In this document: positions 9,119 to 17,163 of the stretch, in pieces
Layout of the letters: each line of letters opens with the position of its first letter
How positions within the stretch are numbered: the stretch's first letter is position 1
Assembly: GCA_036490215.1 (NCBI GenBank)
Contig: DASXEH010000006.1
Coordinates: 62,001 to 126,000, forward strand
Source of the DNA: JASHSH01 sp036490215
GTDB lineage: Bacteria > Pseudomonadota > Alphaproteobacteria > Rhodospirillales > Magnetospirillaceae
DNA: 64,000 nucleotides
Reading direction: 5' to 3'
Made by a program: the position numbers and the translations under genes
The notes under the pieces: model-generated
What the model was told of the DNA's origin: nothing
Seen by the model: the letters and a program-made list of their open reading frames with translations, nothing else
Databases searched by the model: none

Positions 9119-10111
9119 CTACGGAAGAAGGATAGCCGGCGCCGCGCCCTCCACGGCCATGGCCGCGCCGATCTGGTCCAGCCCGAACTGCGGCCCCTGC
9201 TTCGTCTTGAAGGCCGGATGATCGATCATGCTGCTGATCGCCGTCATCGCCGCAGCCAATTTCTGCGCGTCCTGGGCGATCAGGCCGGCGAAATTGCTGA
9301 ACCCCTTCAGCATCAGATTCTTGGTCACCAACAGCGGCGATGCGATCGAGATCGGTCCGCCGCCGCCCATGAAACCGTAGCAATAGACGGTCGAGCCCCA
9401 GGGCAGAGCGGGCATGATCTGCGTCAGCAACGCCCCACCGATCCCGTCGAACACCGCCGTCGCCTTAAGTTGCCCGGCCAGCGCCGCGAAGCTCTCCTCG
9501 AACTGGGGATCGCTCGTATCCAGAACATGCGTGGCCCCCAGATGCTCGACCTCGCCCTTCGCCGTGGCGGACCGGACGATGGAGATGACGGGCACGTTCT
9601 GATGGCGGGCGAACTCCAACAGCGCGCGCCCCGTAGCCGAGTTACCCGCCGTGGCGACGATGCCGCGATGGCCGTCCGCGATCGCCTGTTGGAGAAACGC
9701 ATAGGCGGTGAACACGTTGACGATCGATCCGCTGTAGTCTTTCGCGTCGAGATGATCGGGCAGGATGACGCAGCTGAGGTGATGGACCTGCGTCGTTTCG
9801 CACCAGGTTCCGATCGTCTCTTTCGAGCGGATCGATGAGAGCGAGCGATAGATGGCAACGCGCTTGCCGGCATAGGCAGCGGGTACATCCGCGCCGATGG
9901 CGATCACCCGGCCGGCACCCGACGCGCCCCAGGTGTCATGCAGATTCTCGGCGATGCCGGGGAGTTTGGGCATCCGCAGGAAACTGTGATCGCCATGCAT
10001 GACGGCCGCCGCTTCCATCTCGACCACCACATGGCCTGCGGGTGGGTTGGTCGGCGCCGGCACATCGCGGATTTCCAGGCTGCGGTCCGGCTTCACGCAA
10101 ACGGCTTTCAT
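9119..10111 (-). CDS. MDR/quinone oxidoreductase-like NAD(P)-dependent dehydrogenase
   Basis: 330 residues. An N-terminal GroES-like domain (MKAVCVKPDRSLEIRDVPAP) is followed by a Rossmann fold at about 150-280 (VATAGNSATGRALLEFARHQ) typical of medium-chain dehydrogenase/reductases. The catalytic-zinc Cys and His ligands are not evident, so a zinc-free quinone- or enoyl-reductase type is likelier than an alcohol dehydrogenase. The frame stays open to 11062, but the extension runs antisense to two real genes. ATG at 10111 with GAGG just upstream is chosen. It is divergent from an HxlR regulator 93 bp away, which probably controls it. Confidence 0.85.
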   Translation of the reverse strand: MKAVCVKPDRSLEIRDVPAPTNPPAGHVVVEMEAAAVMHGDHSFLRMPKLPGIAENLHDTWGASGAGRVIAIGADVPAAYAGKRVAIYRSLSSIRSKETIGTWCETTQVHHLSCVILPDHLDAKDYSGSIVNVFTAYAFLQQAIADGHRGIVATAGNSATGRALLEFARHQNVPVISIVRSATAKGEVEHLGATHVLDTSDPQFEESFAALAGQLKATAVFDGIGGALLTQIMPALPWGSTVYCYGFMGGGGPISIASPLLVTKNLMLKGFSNFAGLIAQDAQKLAAAMTAISSMIDHPAFKTKQGPQFGLDQIGAAMAVEGAAPAILLP

Positions 10112-10159
10112 GTTGGCCTCCATCGTCTTGCACGTCACGACGATGGACATAGTCCCTTG

Positions 10160-10196
10160 CACTAACTTTTCACAAGTACGGAAATTTTTGTTAGTG
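10160..10196. promoter_or_regulatory. Candidate HxlR operator between divergent genes
   Basis: CACTAAC (10160-10166) and GTTAGTG (10190-10196) form a perfect 7-bp inverted repeat with centres 30 bp apart in the 93-bp intergenic region. On the minus strand TTGTGA - 18 bp - TATGTC would be a promoter for the oxidoreductase, and one half-site lies in its spacer. Repression by HxlR binding is inferred from position. Confidence 0.45.
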
Positions 10197-10204
10197 TCGC
10201 ACCC

Positions 10205-10549
10205 ATGAAAATGCCAACAACGCCATGCCCGGTCGCCCTCACCTCGCGCGTGATGGGCGGCAAGTGGAAGGCCCGCATCGTCTGGGCCCTGATCCGCACC
10301 GAGCCGCTGCGCTTCTCCGATATCCGCCGCGCCTGCCCGCCGATCAGCGACCGCATCCTGTCGAAGGAATTGAAGGAACTCGAAGAGCTCAATCTGATCT
10401 CGCGCAAGGAATACCCGGTCGTCCCGCCAAAGACGGAATACAAGCTGACCAAGTTGGGCTGGACGCTGGAGCCGGTGATGGCGGCGATGGCCGATTGGGG
10501 CCTCAAACATCGTTCGAAAATCGCGGCGACCGCCGAAAGCGAAGGCTGA
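10205..10549 (+). CDS. HxlR-family winged-helix transcriptional regulator
   Basis: 114 residues, the usual size. Family features are the N-terminal PCPVALT with Cys7 (the position that senses thiol-reactive compounds in several HxlR proteins), MGGKWKARIVWAL, LRFSDIRRACPPISDRILSKEL (recognition helix) and the wing EYPVVPPKTEYKLTKLGWTLEPV. It is divergent from the MDR-type oxidoreductase, the common arrangement for aldehyde- or quinone-responsive HxlR pairs. Effector unknown. Confidence 0.92.
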   Translation: MKMPTTPCPVALTSRVMGGKWKARIVWALIRTEPLRFSDIRRACPPISDRILSKELKELEELNLISRKEYPVVPPKTEYKLTKLGWTLEPVMAAMADWGLKHRSKIAATAESEG

Positions 10550-10645
10550 TACGTCTGGCGATGGCACGGCTTCGTCACGGCGTGGCGCGCGCGGCGGACA
10601 TACATAGCGGCTATGATTTGTGCTCCCCATGCCGAGGAAGCCGCA

Positions 10646-11050
10646 ATGTCCGAAGCTCTGTTTCAGAAACTCGACAATCTGCTGCTGCGGGTTGACAATC
10701 TCGACGCCGCCATTGCGTTCTATCGCGATAAGCTCGGCCATCCGTTGCTCTGGCGCGATGACGACGCCGCCGGTTTTGAATTGCGCGATACCGATGCGGA
10801 ACTGGTGGTGCATCTGAAGATCGGACCCGAAACCGATATCCTGGTGGCCGATACCGACCGGGCCTTCGAGGACTTTATCTGCGCCGGCGGCGAAGCGGTA
10901 ACCCCGCCTTTCGACATCGCCATCGGCCGTTGCGCCCGGGTGAAAGACCCATTCGGCAATGTGCTGACCCTGCTCGACCAGTCCAACGGCGCCCTGGTCA
11001 CGGATGCCGAAGGCCGCATCACCGGTGTCGCGCCGCGACAGACGTCGTAA
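10646..11050 (+). CDS. VOC-superfamily (glyoxalase/bleomycin-resistance-like) protein
   Basis: 134 residues. The pattern LLLRVDNLDAAIAFYRDKLG with a C-terminal RVKDPFGNVLTLLD is the classic single-module VOC fold with paired beta-alpha-beta-beta-beta units. ATG at 10646 is chosen over an in-frame ATG at 10613 because GAGGAAG lies about 8 nt upstream. Members are metal-dependent lyases, dioxygenases or binding proteins. Substrate unknown. It follows the HxlR gene on the same strand with a ~100 bp gap. Confidence 0.85.
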   Translation: MSEALFQKLDNLLLRVDNLDAAIAFYRDKLGHPLLWRDDDAAGFELRDTDAELVVHLKIGPETDILVADTDRAFEDFICAGGEAVTPPFDIAIGRCARVKDPFGNVLTLLDQSNGALVTDAEGRITGVAPRQTS

Positions 11051-11191
11051 CCGCGTCACCAAGCCGTGACATCCCGCCCGGAACCTCGAATGTAACGGAG
11101 CGTTTATCGCGCCTCCTGCGTTTTCCGATTGTTATCCGCGGGCTATGACCGCGGCGCAGGCTTTCGTGCCTCATTGCGACGGAACACGCCG

Positions 11192-12340
11192 ATGGATACA
11201 GGACTCGCGACCGCCAACACGGGATTCGCCACCGCGATCGATTTGGTCAAGGATGCGCTGTTCTGGCTGCCGAGCTGGGCTTCGGCGGCGATCGTCATTG
11301 CCATCGTCTGCGCCATCTTCCTCTATCTGCACACGCTGGCGTTGCGGCTGGTGCGGCGTTCCTCCGCCGGCAAGCGGCGCTTCGTCTCGCTGCTGCTGAT
11401 GCGCGGCGCCAACCCGACGCGCTTCGCGATTTTCCTGCTCGCCCTCGGTATCGCCCTGCCGATCTCGGGCTTCTCCAAAGATTTTCAGGATGCGATGATC
11501 GCGCCGCTGACCGCCGTGTTCATCCTGGTGATCGGCTGGAGCTGCATCGCCGCCGTGGGACTGGCGGGCGATCTCTATCTCGACCGCTTCACCGGCGGTT
11601 ATGCCGACGCGCTAACGCGCAAGCACGTCACCCAGGTGCGGCTGCTGCGCAAGGCGGGGCAAGTGCTGATCGTACTGATCGCCGTGGGTGTGGCGATGAT
11701 GAGCATTCCCGCGATCCGGCAGTATGGCGTCAGCCTGTTCGCGTCCGCCGGTGCCGCGGGTATCGTCGTCGGTTTGGCGGCGCGGCCGCTGCTCTCGAAT
11801 CTGCTCGCCGGCATCCAGATCGCCATCACTCAGCCGGTCAAGATCGAAGACTCAGTGGTGATCAACGGCGAATGGGGTTGGATCGAAGACATCACCAGCA
11901 CCTATCTCGTGGTGCGCTGCTGGGATCTGCGGCGGCTGATCGTGCCGCTCTCGTGGTTCCTGGAACAGCCGATCCAGAACTGGACGCGCGAAAGCGCGAC
12001 CATCATCGGCACGATCCTGCTCTATGTCGATTACCGCACGCCGATCGAGGAGCTGCGCCGCGAAACCGAGCGCATTGTTCATGCGAGCAAGCTATGGGAC
12101 GGCAATGTGGTCAATCTGCAGGTGGTGGACGTGACCACCAACGCGATGCAGATCCGCGTCCTGGCCACGGCCAGCGATGCGTCGCGCGTCTGGGACCTGC
12201 GCTGCGAGGTCCGCGAGAAGCTGCTCGAATTCCTGCAGACGCGGCATCCCGATTGCCTGCCGCTGCACCGGATCGACGTGACACCATTCCAGCCCGCGCC
12301 CGAAGAACGGCAGCAGGCGCGGCGGCAACCGGCGGCTTAG
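11192..12340 (+). CDS. MscS-family mechanosensitive ion channel
   Basis: 382 residues from ATG at 11192; an upstream TTG at 11129 adds 21 unconvincing residues. Four membrane segments are visible, the last being the pore helix region (GAAGIVVGLAARPLLSNLLA) followed by the beta domain (ITQPVKIEDSVVINGEWGWI, LRRLIVPLSWFLEQPIQNWT). The cytoplasmic alpha/beta portion and a short Arg/Gln-rich tail follow. It would release solutes on hypo-osmotic shock. Its stop overlaps the converging deaminase stop by four bases. Confidence 0.93.
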   Translation: MDTGLATANTGFATAIDLVKDALFWLPSWASAAIVIAIVCAIFLYLHTLALRLVRRSSAGKRRFVSLLLMRGANPTRFAIFLLALGIALPISGFSKDFQDAMIAPLTAVFILVIGWSCIAAVGLAGDLYLDRFTGGYADALTRKHVTQVRLLRKAGQVLIVLIAVGVAMMSIPAIRQYGVSLFASAGAAGIVVGLAARPLLSNLLAGIQIAITQPVKIEDSVVINGEWGWIEDITSTYLVVRCWDLRRLIVPLSWFLEQPIQNWTRESATIIGTILLYVDYRTPIEELRRETERIVHASKLWDGNVVNLQVVDVTTNAMQIRVLATASDASRVWDLRCEVREKLLEFLQTRHPDCLPLHRIDVTPFQPAPEERQQARRQPAA

Positions 12341-13674
12341 CCCGCCAGCTTCTTCGCCGCCGCGTTCTGGCGCGCGATCAGGGCTTGAACGTCGAGACCC
12401 GGGATCACGCCATCCTCCACACGCCACTGCCCCGCCACCATGACGCGGTCGGCATGGTGCGCACCGCAGACCAGTAGCGCCGCCAGCGGATCGGTGGCGC
12501 CCGCGAAGCGCAACTCGTCCAGCTTGAACAGCGCGAGATCGGCCTGTTTGCCGGGCGCGATCGCGCCGAGATCGTTGCGCCCGACACAGCCGGCCGAGCC
12601 TTGCGTCGCCCAACGCAGCGCGTCTTTGTGGCCGATGGTGGACGAACCGTATTGCAGCTTTTGCAGCAGCATCGCCGCGCGCAATTCCTGCATCAGATTC
12701 GACGCGTTATTCGAGGCCGAACCGTCGACGCCGAGACCCACCTTGACCCCGGCTTGCTCCATTCCATGGACAGGACATAGGCCCGAAGCAAGATACTGAT
12801 TGCTGCACGGGCAATGGGTGACGGAAACGCCTGCTTTGGCCAGACGCTCGAATTCATGCACTTCGAAATGCACGCCATGGGCGAGCCAGACGCGGTTGCT
12901 GGCCCAGCCGACCGATTCGAGATAATCGAGCGGCCGGCAGCCGAATTTCTCGAGACAGAACGTGTTCTCGTCCTTGGTCTCGGCGAGATGGGTGTGCAGG
13001 CGCACATCGAGCCGCTCGGCCAGATCCGCCGTCTTGCGCATCAGCTCTTTCGTCACCGAAAACGGCGAGCACGGCGCCATGGCGATCTGCACCATCGCGC
13101 CGGAACCGCGCTGATGATAGGCATCGATCAGACGGACGCTGTCCTCGAGAATCGTGTCTTCGTCCTGCACGACACTGTCGGGCGGCAAGCCGCCATCCTT
13201 CTCCGACAGATTCATCGAACCGCGCGTCAGCACCACGCGGATGCCAAGCTCGCGCGCCGCCGCCACTTCGATATCGATCGCGTTCTCCAGCCCGTGCGGG
13301 AAGACGTAGTGGTGATCGGTGGTGGTGGTGCAGCCCGACAGCAGCAGCTCGCTCATCGCGACGCGCACCGCGGTACCCAGAACATCGGCATCGATCCGCG
13401 CCCAGACGGGATAGAGCGCGCGCAGCCACGGAAACAGTTCCTTGCCCAGCGCCGCCGGCAAGGCGCGCGTCAGCGTCTGGTAGAAATGGTGGTGCGTGTT
13501 GATCAGGCCGGGGATCACCACATGCTGGCCGGCATCGAAGACGCGGTCGATTTTGCCCTCGGGCTCGCGCCCTGCCGGCACCAAGGCGGCAATCCGGTCG
13601 TTCTCGATCACCACGCCGCGCTCGGCGCCATCGGCGAGAACGGCCAGCGGGTCTTTGATCCACAGACGCGTCAT
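12337..13674 (-). CDS. 8-oxoguanine deaminase / hydroxyatrazine-hydrolase-like amidohydrolase
   Basis: 445 residues. Metal-binding motif NTHHHFYQ, then THLAETKDE, LAHGVHF, THCPCSNQYLASG and GLGVDGSASNN. This matches the subtype-III amidohydrolase branch containing 8-oxoguanine deaminase (EC 3.5.4.32) and AtzB-like proteins. It is predicted to deaminate 8-oxoguanine to urate with a zinc or iron centre. The start MTRLWIKDP at 13674 overlaps the upstream methyltransferase stop as ATGA, which implies translational coupling; a longer frame to 13689 is open but less likely. Confidence 0.88.
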   Translation of the reverse strand: MTRLWIKDPLAVLADGAERGVVIENDRIAALVPAGREPEGKIDRVFDAGQHVVIPGLINTHHHFYQTLTRALPAALGKELFPWLRALYPVWARIDADVLGTAVRVAMSELLLSGCTTTTDHHYVFPHGLENAIDIEVAAARELGIRVVLTRGSMNLSEKDGGLPPDSVVQDEDTILEDSVRLIDAYHQRGSGAMVQIAMAPCSPFSVTKELMRKTADLAERLDVRLHTHLAETKDENTFCLEKFGCRPLDYLESVGWASNRVWLAHGVHFEVHEFERLAKAGVSVTHCPCSNQYLASGLCPVHGMEQAGVKVGLGVDGSASNNASNLMQELRAAMLLQKLQYGSSTIGHKDALRWATQGSAGCVGRNDLGAIAPGKQADLALFKLDELRFAGATDPLAALLVCGAHHADRVMVAGQWRVEDGVIPGLDVQALIARQNAAAKKLAG

Positions 13675-14465
13675 GACGGCAGCACCCAATCGTCGACGCC
13701 ATTCACCGGAAACAACCCGACACCTTCAGGCGGCTTCGACGCGCGCGTCTTGTGCAAACAGAGAATGTTCACCGAGCGGATTTCCCCGAACACATTGTCG
13801 GCATTGCCGAAGTGGTTGCCAGAGTTGAACAGCGGCGGCACATGCCACCAGATCTCGTAACCCAGGCCGATCAGATAGGCGAGCAGCGCGGGGCTCTGGT
13901 CACGACGATCGTTCTCGAGATACAGCGGCGGCCAAGTACGCTTGATCGTCGCCTCGGCGCCGCGCAGCACCAGAAACTCGGCACCTTCCACATCGATCTT
14001 GAGCAGATCGAGACGGTCGAGCCGGAGCGTGTCGATAGTGCCCATCGCCACCGCCTCGCCGCCATCATTCTGGACCGAGACGCCGCCGTAATTCTCATCG
14101 GCCCCGTAATGGATCAGCGGAATGCGCACCTGCCCCGCGCGGTCACCCAAGGCTATCGCGAAGGTGTGGGTGTTCTCGATTGCGTTGAGCGCGAGATTGC
14201 CGGCCAGCATCTGATGGATCAGCCGCTGCGGCTCGAAAGCATAAACGCGCCCTTCGACTTCCACCGCCTTCGCCAGCGGCACGGTGTGCGCGCCGATATT
14301 GGCGCCGGCCTCAACCACTGTGTCGCCCGGCTTCACCAGTTGGCGCAGCAGCGCCCACTCGCCCTCGGAATACTCGCCATAGAGCGTCAGCGAACGGCCG
14401 ACATAGTGATCATTGTCCTGGACGATAAACGATCCATGACGGGATTCGATCACGCGCATGGTCAT
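13671..14465 (-). CDS. FkbM-family SAM-dependent methyltransferase
   Basis: 264 residues. The SAM site is VKPGDTVVEAGANIGAHTVP with YAFEPQ. Later come LDLLKIDVEGAEFLVLRGAE and PPLYLENDRRDQS, the hallmark of FkbM-type O-methyltransferases acting on sugars or polyketides. ATG at 14465 (MTMRVIES) or 14459 could be used; the open frame extends to 15704 only antisense to the dehydrogenase. It is translationally coupled to the downstream 8-oxoguanine deaminase by an ATGA overlap. No metabolic link between the two is obvious. Confidence 0.87.
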   Translation of the reverse strand: MTMRVIESRHGSFIVQDNDHYVGRSLTLYGEYSEGEWALLRQLVKPGDTVVEAGANIGAHTVPLAKAVEVEGRVYAFEPQRLIHQMLAGNLALNAIENTHTFAIALGDRAGQVRIPLIHYGADENYGGVSVQNDGGEAVAMGTIDTLRLDRLDLLKIDVEGAEFLVLRGAEATIKRTWPPLYLENDRRDQSPALLAYLIGLGYEIWWHVPPLFNSGNHFGNADNVFGEIRSVNILCLHKTRASKPPEGVGLFPVNGVDDWVLPS

Positions 14466-14570
14466 GGTTGGTCTGACGCCCCGCCCCCTGGTCGAGAGGG
14501 TGAACCTATCCGATATGACAGCCCCGTGCCATACTGAACCCCAAGCAAGAAGCACCCTGGAGAGGACCAA

Positions 14571-15737
14571 GTGAGCGGCAGCGCGCCGGAGTGGCACCGC
14601 AAGGCCTATAGTGTGGCGGCGATGCGTGCGATGGCCCGCCGCGCGCTGCCCCGGCCGATCTTCGATTTCACCGATGGCGGCGCCGAGAACGAATACACGC
14701 TCCGCCGCAACGAAGCCGCCCATGCGCAATACGAGCTTGTGCCGCGGTCCCTGCGCGGATCGCCGGCGCGCGATCTGTCGGTGGAGCTGTTCGGCAAGCG
14801 CCTCGCGCTGCCGATCATGATCGGGCCGACGGGGCTCTCGGGCCTGATGTGGCCGCAGGGCGAGATCGCCGCAGCCCGCGCGGCGGCGGCGGCCGGCACC
14901 GCTTTCTGTCTCAGCCATGCCTCGACCTGCACCATCGAAGATCTGGCCGCGACCGGCATCGCGCCGCGCTGGATGCAGGTGTTCATCTATCGCGACCGCG
15001 GCTTCACCAAGGAATTCGTCGAGCGCACCGCCGCCAGCCAATACGACGCGCTGGTGCTGACCATCGACAACCAGATGACCGGTAATCGCGAGCGCGATAT
15101 CCGCAACGGCTTCACCATCCCGCCCAGTTTCTCGCCGCTCGATAAAGCGATGATGGCGACCAAGATCGGCTGGCTGATGCGCATGGGCCCGGCGCTGCCC
15201 AAGCTCACCTTCGGCAACTATGTCCGCGCCGGCCAGCCGATGGATATGAAGACGCTGGCCGCGAAGATGAGCGAGATGCTCGATCCCTCGCTCTCCTGGG
15301 CCGATGTCGATTGGCTGCGCACGCTGTGGAAAGGCCCGCTCATTCTGAAGGGCGTGTTGCATCCCGAGGAAGCGGCGGAGGCGGCGAAGCGTGGTATCGA
15401 CGCGGTGATCGTTTCCAACCATGGCGGGCGGCAACTCGATGGCGCGCCGGCCACGGTCGACATGCTGCCGCGCGTTGTCGAGGCGATCGGTGGGCGCATC
15501 CCCGTGCTGCTCGATGGCGGCATCCGTCGTGGCGCCGATGTGCTGAAGGCGCGGGCGCTCGGTGCGGCGCTGTGCCTCGTCGCGCGGCCACAGCTCTGGG
15601 GTTTGGCAGTGGCGGGCGAGGCCGGCGTGGCGCGTATGTTCGACATCTTCCGCCGCGAGATCGACCGCGCCATGGCGCTGATGGGAATCACCCGGCTCGA
15701 CCAACTCGGCCCGGACGATCTGCGGAAGGCCGGCTAA
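14571..15737 (+). CDS. FMN-dependent alpha-hydroxy-acid dehydrogenase (L-lactate dehydrogenase-like)
   Basis: 388 residues, from a GTG start with GAGAGGACC immediately upstream. TIM-barrel FMN enzyme: FDFTDGGAENEYTLRRNE, LPIMIGPTGLSGLMWP, GTAFCLSHAST, LVLTIDNQMTGNRERD, LILKGVLHPEEA, the catalytic-His block SNHGGRQLDG and GGIRRGADVLKARALGA. It oxidises an L-2-hydroxy acid (lactate, mandelate or a related acid) to the 2-oxo acid. It is divergent from the FkbM gene, and its stop overlaps the converging RraA-like gene by four bases. Confidence 0.9.
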   Translation: MSGSAPEWHRKAYSVAAMRAMARRALPRPIFDFTDGGAENEYTLRRNEAAHAQYELVPRSLRGSPARDLSVELFGKRLALPIMIGPTGLSGLMWPQGEIAAARAAAAAGTAFCLSHASTCTIEDLAATGIAPRWMQVFIYRDRGFTKEFVERTAASQYDALVLTIDNQMTGNRERDIRNGFTIPPSFSPLDKAMMATKIGWLMRMGPALPKLTFGNYVRAGQPMDMKTLAAKMSEMLDPSLSWADVDWLRTLWKGPLILKGVLHPEEAAEAAKRGIDAVIVSNHGGRQLDGAPATVDMLPRVVEAIGGRIPVLLDGGIRRGADVLKARALGAALCLVARPQLWGLAVAGEAGVARMFDIFRREIDRAMALMGITRLDQLGPDDLRKAG

Positions 15738-16420
15738 ATCTCCTCAACCCGGTCGGACTTGATGATCGCTTCGATGAAATCGGGGATTTCGAGACCGGCT
15801 TTCACTTTGGCTTCCAGCGCGGTCTCAGCGGCCTTGACCTGACCGAGACTCGACAGCACCGATTCGGCCTGGAATTGCGGCACCACCACAACACCGTCGC
15901 GATCGCCGACGATGATGTCGCCCGCCGCGATCGCAACGCCACCCACCACCACCGGCAGTCCCACCGTGCCCGGCCCGTTGCGCGCCGGTGAATTGGCGGT
16001 GATGCCGGCGCAATAGACCGGCAGGCCCACGGCCAGCACGCCGACGAGATCGCGGATCAGCCCATCGGTGACAAAGCCGGCCACGCCGCGGTTCTTGGCC
16101 ATGCCGAGCAGCAGATCGCCGGTGATCGCCGCACCCGTGAACGAATCGGTGGCGGCCACCAGCACATCGCCCTTGCGGGCCGCATACAACGCGCCGAACA
16201 GAGCGAGGTTGTCCGAGGGGCCGGCCATGCAGGTGACCGCCACGCCGACCATCACCTCGTTGGATTGCACCAGCGGTTTGATGCGGTAATCGAGACAGCC
16301 GCTGCCGCCCATCGCGTCGACCAGATAACCGGTGGGGACACCCTTGAACCCCGCCAGCACGGTGCTGGGCGGCCGCGCGAAGGCGCGGCGGATCTTGAGA
16401 AGCGGCGGATCCTTGATCAT
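15734..16420 (-). CDS. RraA-like / 4-hydroxy-4-methyl-2-oxoglutarate aldolase family protein
   Basis: 228 residues from ATG at 16420 with GGGAA upstream; an in-frame extension to 16501 is rejected. Family features are GYLVDAMGG, GPSDNLALFGALYAARKGDVLV, the metal/substrate loop GFVTDGLIRDLVGV with the conserved Arg-Asp pair, and GDIIVGDRDGVVVVP. Members act as class II pyruvate aldolases or oxaloacetate decarboxylases; the RNase-E-inhibitor role is confined to a subgroup. With the neighbouring hydroxy-acid dehydrogenase it may belong to an organic acid degradation route (inference). Confidence 0.87.
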   Translation of the reverse strand: MIKDPPLLKIRRAFARPPSTVLAGFKGVPTGYLVDAMGGSGCLDYRIKPLVQSNEVMVGVAVTCMAGPSDNLALFGALYAARKGDVLVAATDSFTGAAITGDLLLGMAKNRGVAGFVTDGLIRDLVGVLAVGLPVYCAGITANSPARNGPGTVGLPVVVGGVAIAAGDIIVGDRDGVVVVPQFQAESVLSSLGQVKAAETALEAKVKAGLEIPDFIEAIIKSDRVEEI

Positions 16421-16497
16421 GTGCTGTTCCCTGCCCCAGGTTTTTCTATTTCGTGTTTTTCTATACCTATCACCCCAAACCGGGTCTGCCAAACGCC

Positions 16498-17121
16498 TCA
16501 CCTCCCGGACATCGGCGCCGCATCCAGGATCGCTTGCACGCCGCGTTCGAAACGGTCCTTGTTCGCATCGATGCGGCCGCCACCGAATACGGCACTGAGC
16601 TGCGGGAAAGCACCCGACTCGAGCTGGGCCTTGGCGAATTCGAGATCGACCTCCATCGCGGCGGCCGCGCTGCGCAATGCATGGCCGATGACGAAATCAT
16701 CGACCATCGCAAGCAAGGTCAGCTTCTGCCTGGCGGTCAGCTTGGTCTGCGCCAATACGCCGAGGCACTGCTCCATATGGCGCATCGCGTTGATCCCGGG
16801 CGGCGCGGAGAGCATCGCCACCAGCGCCCAGGGATGGCGCAGGAACACGGCATGCGACCGCTTGGCGATCTCCATCATCGCCTTGCGCCAATCCTTGGGC
16901 GGCGCGGGCACCAGCACCTCGGCCATCAGCGCGTCGTCCATCACGGCGACCAGATCGTCCTTGGTCTTCACATAGTAGTAGAGGCTCATGGTGCCGACCT
17001 TGAGCTCTTGCGCTACGCGGCGCATGGAAACGGCATCGAAACCCTCGGTGTCGGCGATGGCGAGCGCTGCGGCGGCGATGATCTCGCGGCTGAGCCGCGG
17101 TTTGGCTTTGGGCGTTGACAT
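16498..17121 (-). CDS. TetR/AcrR-family repressor
   Basis: 207 residues. The helix-turn-helix is at about 12-58 (LSREIIAAAALAIADTEG, SMRRVAQELKVGTMSLYYYV), followed by an all-helical ligand domain of the TetR_C type. It is divergent from an FAD monooxygenase across a 32-bp gap that carries two operator-like palindromes, so it probably represses that gene and itself and is released by a ligand of the monooxygenase pathway. Confidence 0.93.
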   Translation of the reverse strand: MSTPKAKPRLSREIIAAAALAIADTEGFDAVSMRRVAQELKVGTMSLYYYVKTKDDLVAVMDDALMAEVLVPAPPKDWRKAMMEIAKRSHAVFLRHPWALVAMLSAPPGINAMRHMEQCLGVLAQTKLTARQKLTLLAMVDDFVIGHALRSAAAAMEVDLEFAKAQLESGAFPQLSAVFGGGRIDANKDRFERGVQAILDAAPMSGR

Positions 17122-17163
17122 TCGTACAGTGTACCATTAAATTATTTCGTACAATGTACGAAA
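17115..17163 (+). promoter_or_regulatory. Monooxygenase promoter with two TetR operator palindromes
   Basis: A perfect -35 TTGACA (17115-17120) and -10 TAAATT (17138-17143) are 17 bp apart. Operator 1 (17121-17136) has the core GTACA-G-TGTAC and fills the spacer. Operator 2 (17145-17163) is TTTCGTACAATGTACGAAA, perfect 9-bp arms around one base, just downstream of the -10. Their centres are 25 bp apart. The -35 overlaps the tetR start codon. Occupancy would block the promoter directly. Confidence 0.75.

Noticed and set aside
9119..11062. 647-codon frame suggesting a fusion ahead of the oxidoreductase
   Set aside because: Everything upstream of 10111 is antisense to the HxlR and VOC genes, and a good ribosome site precedes ATG 10111.
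13671..15704. 677-codon frame suggesting an N-terminal extension of the FkbM methyltransferase
   Set aside because: The extension is antisense to the FMN dehydrogenase and has no domain; the SAM domain starts right after ATG 14465.
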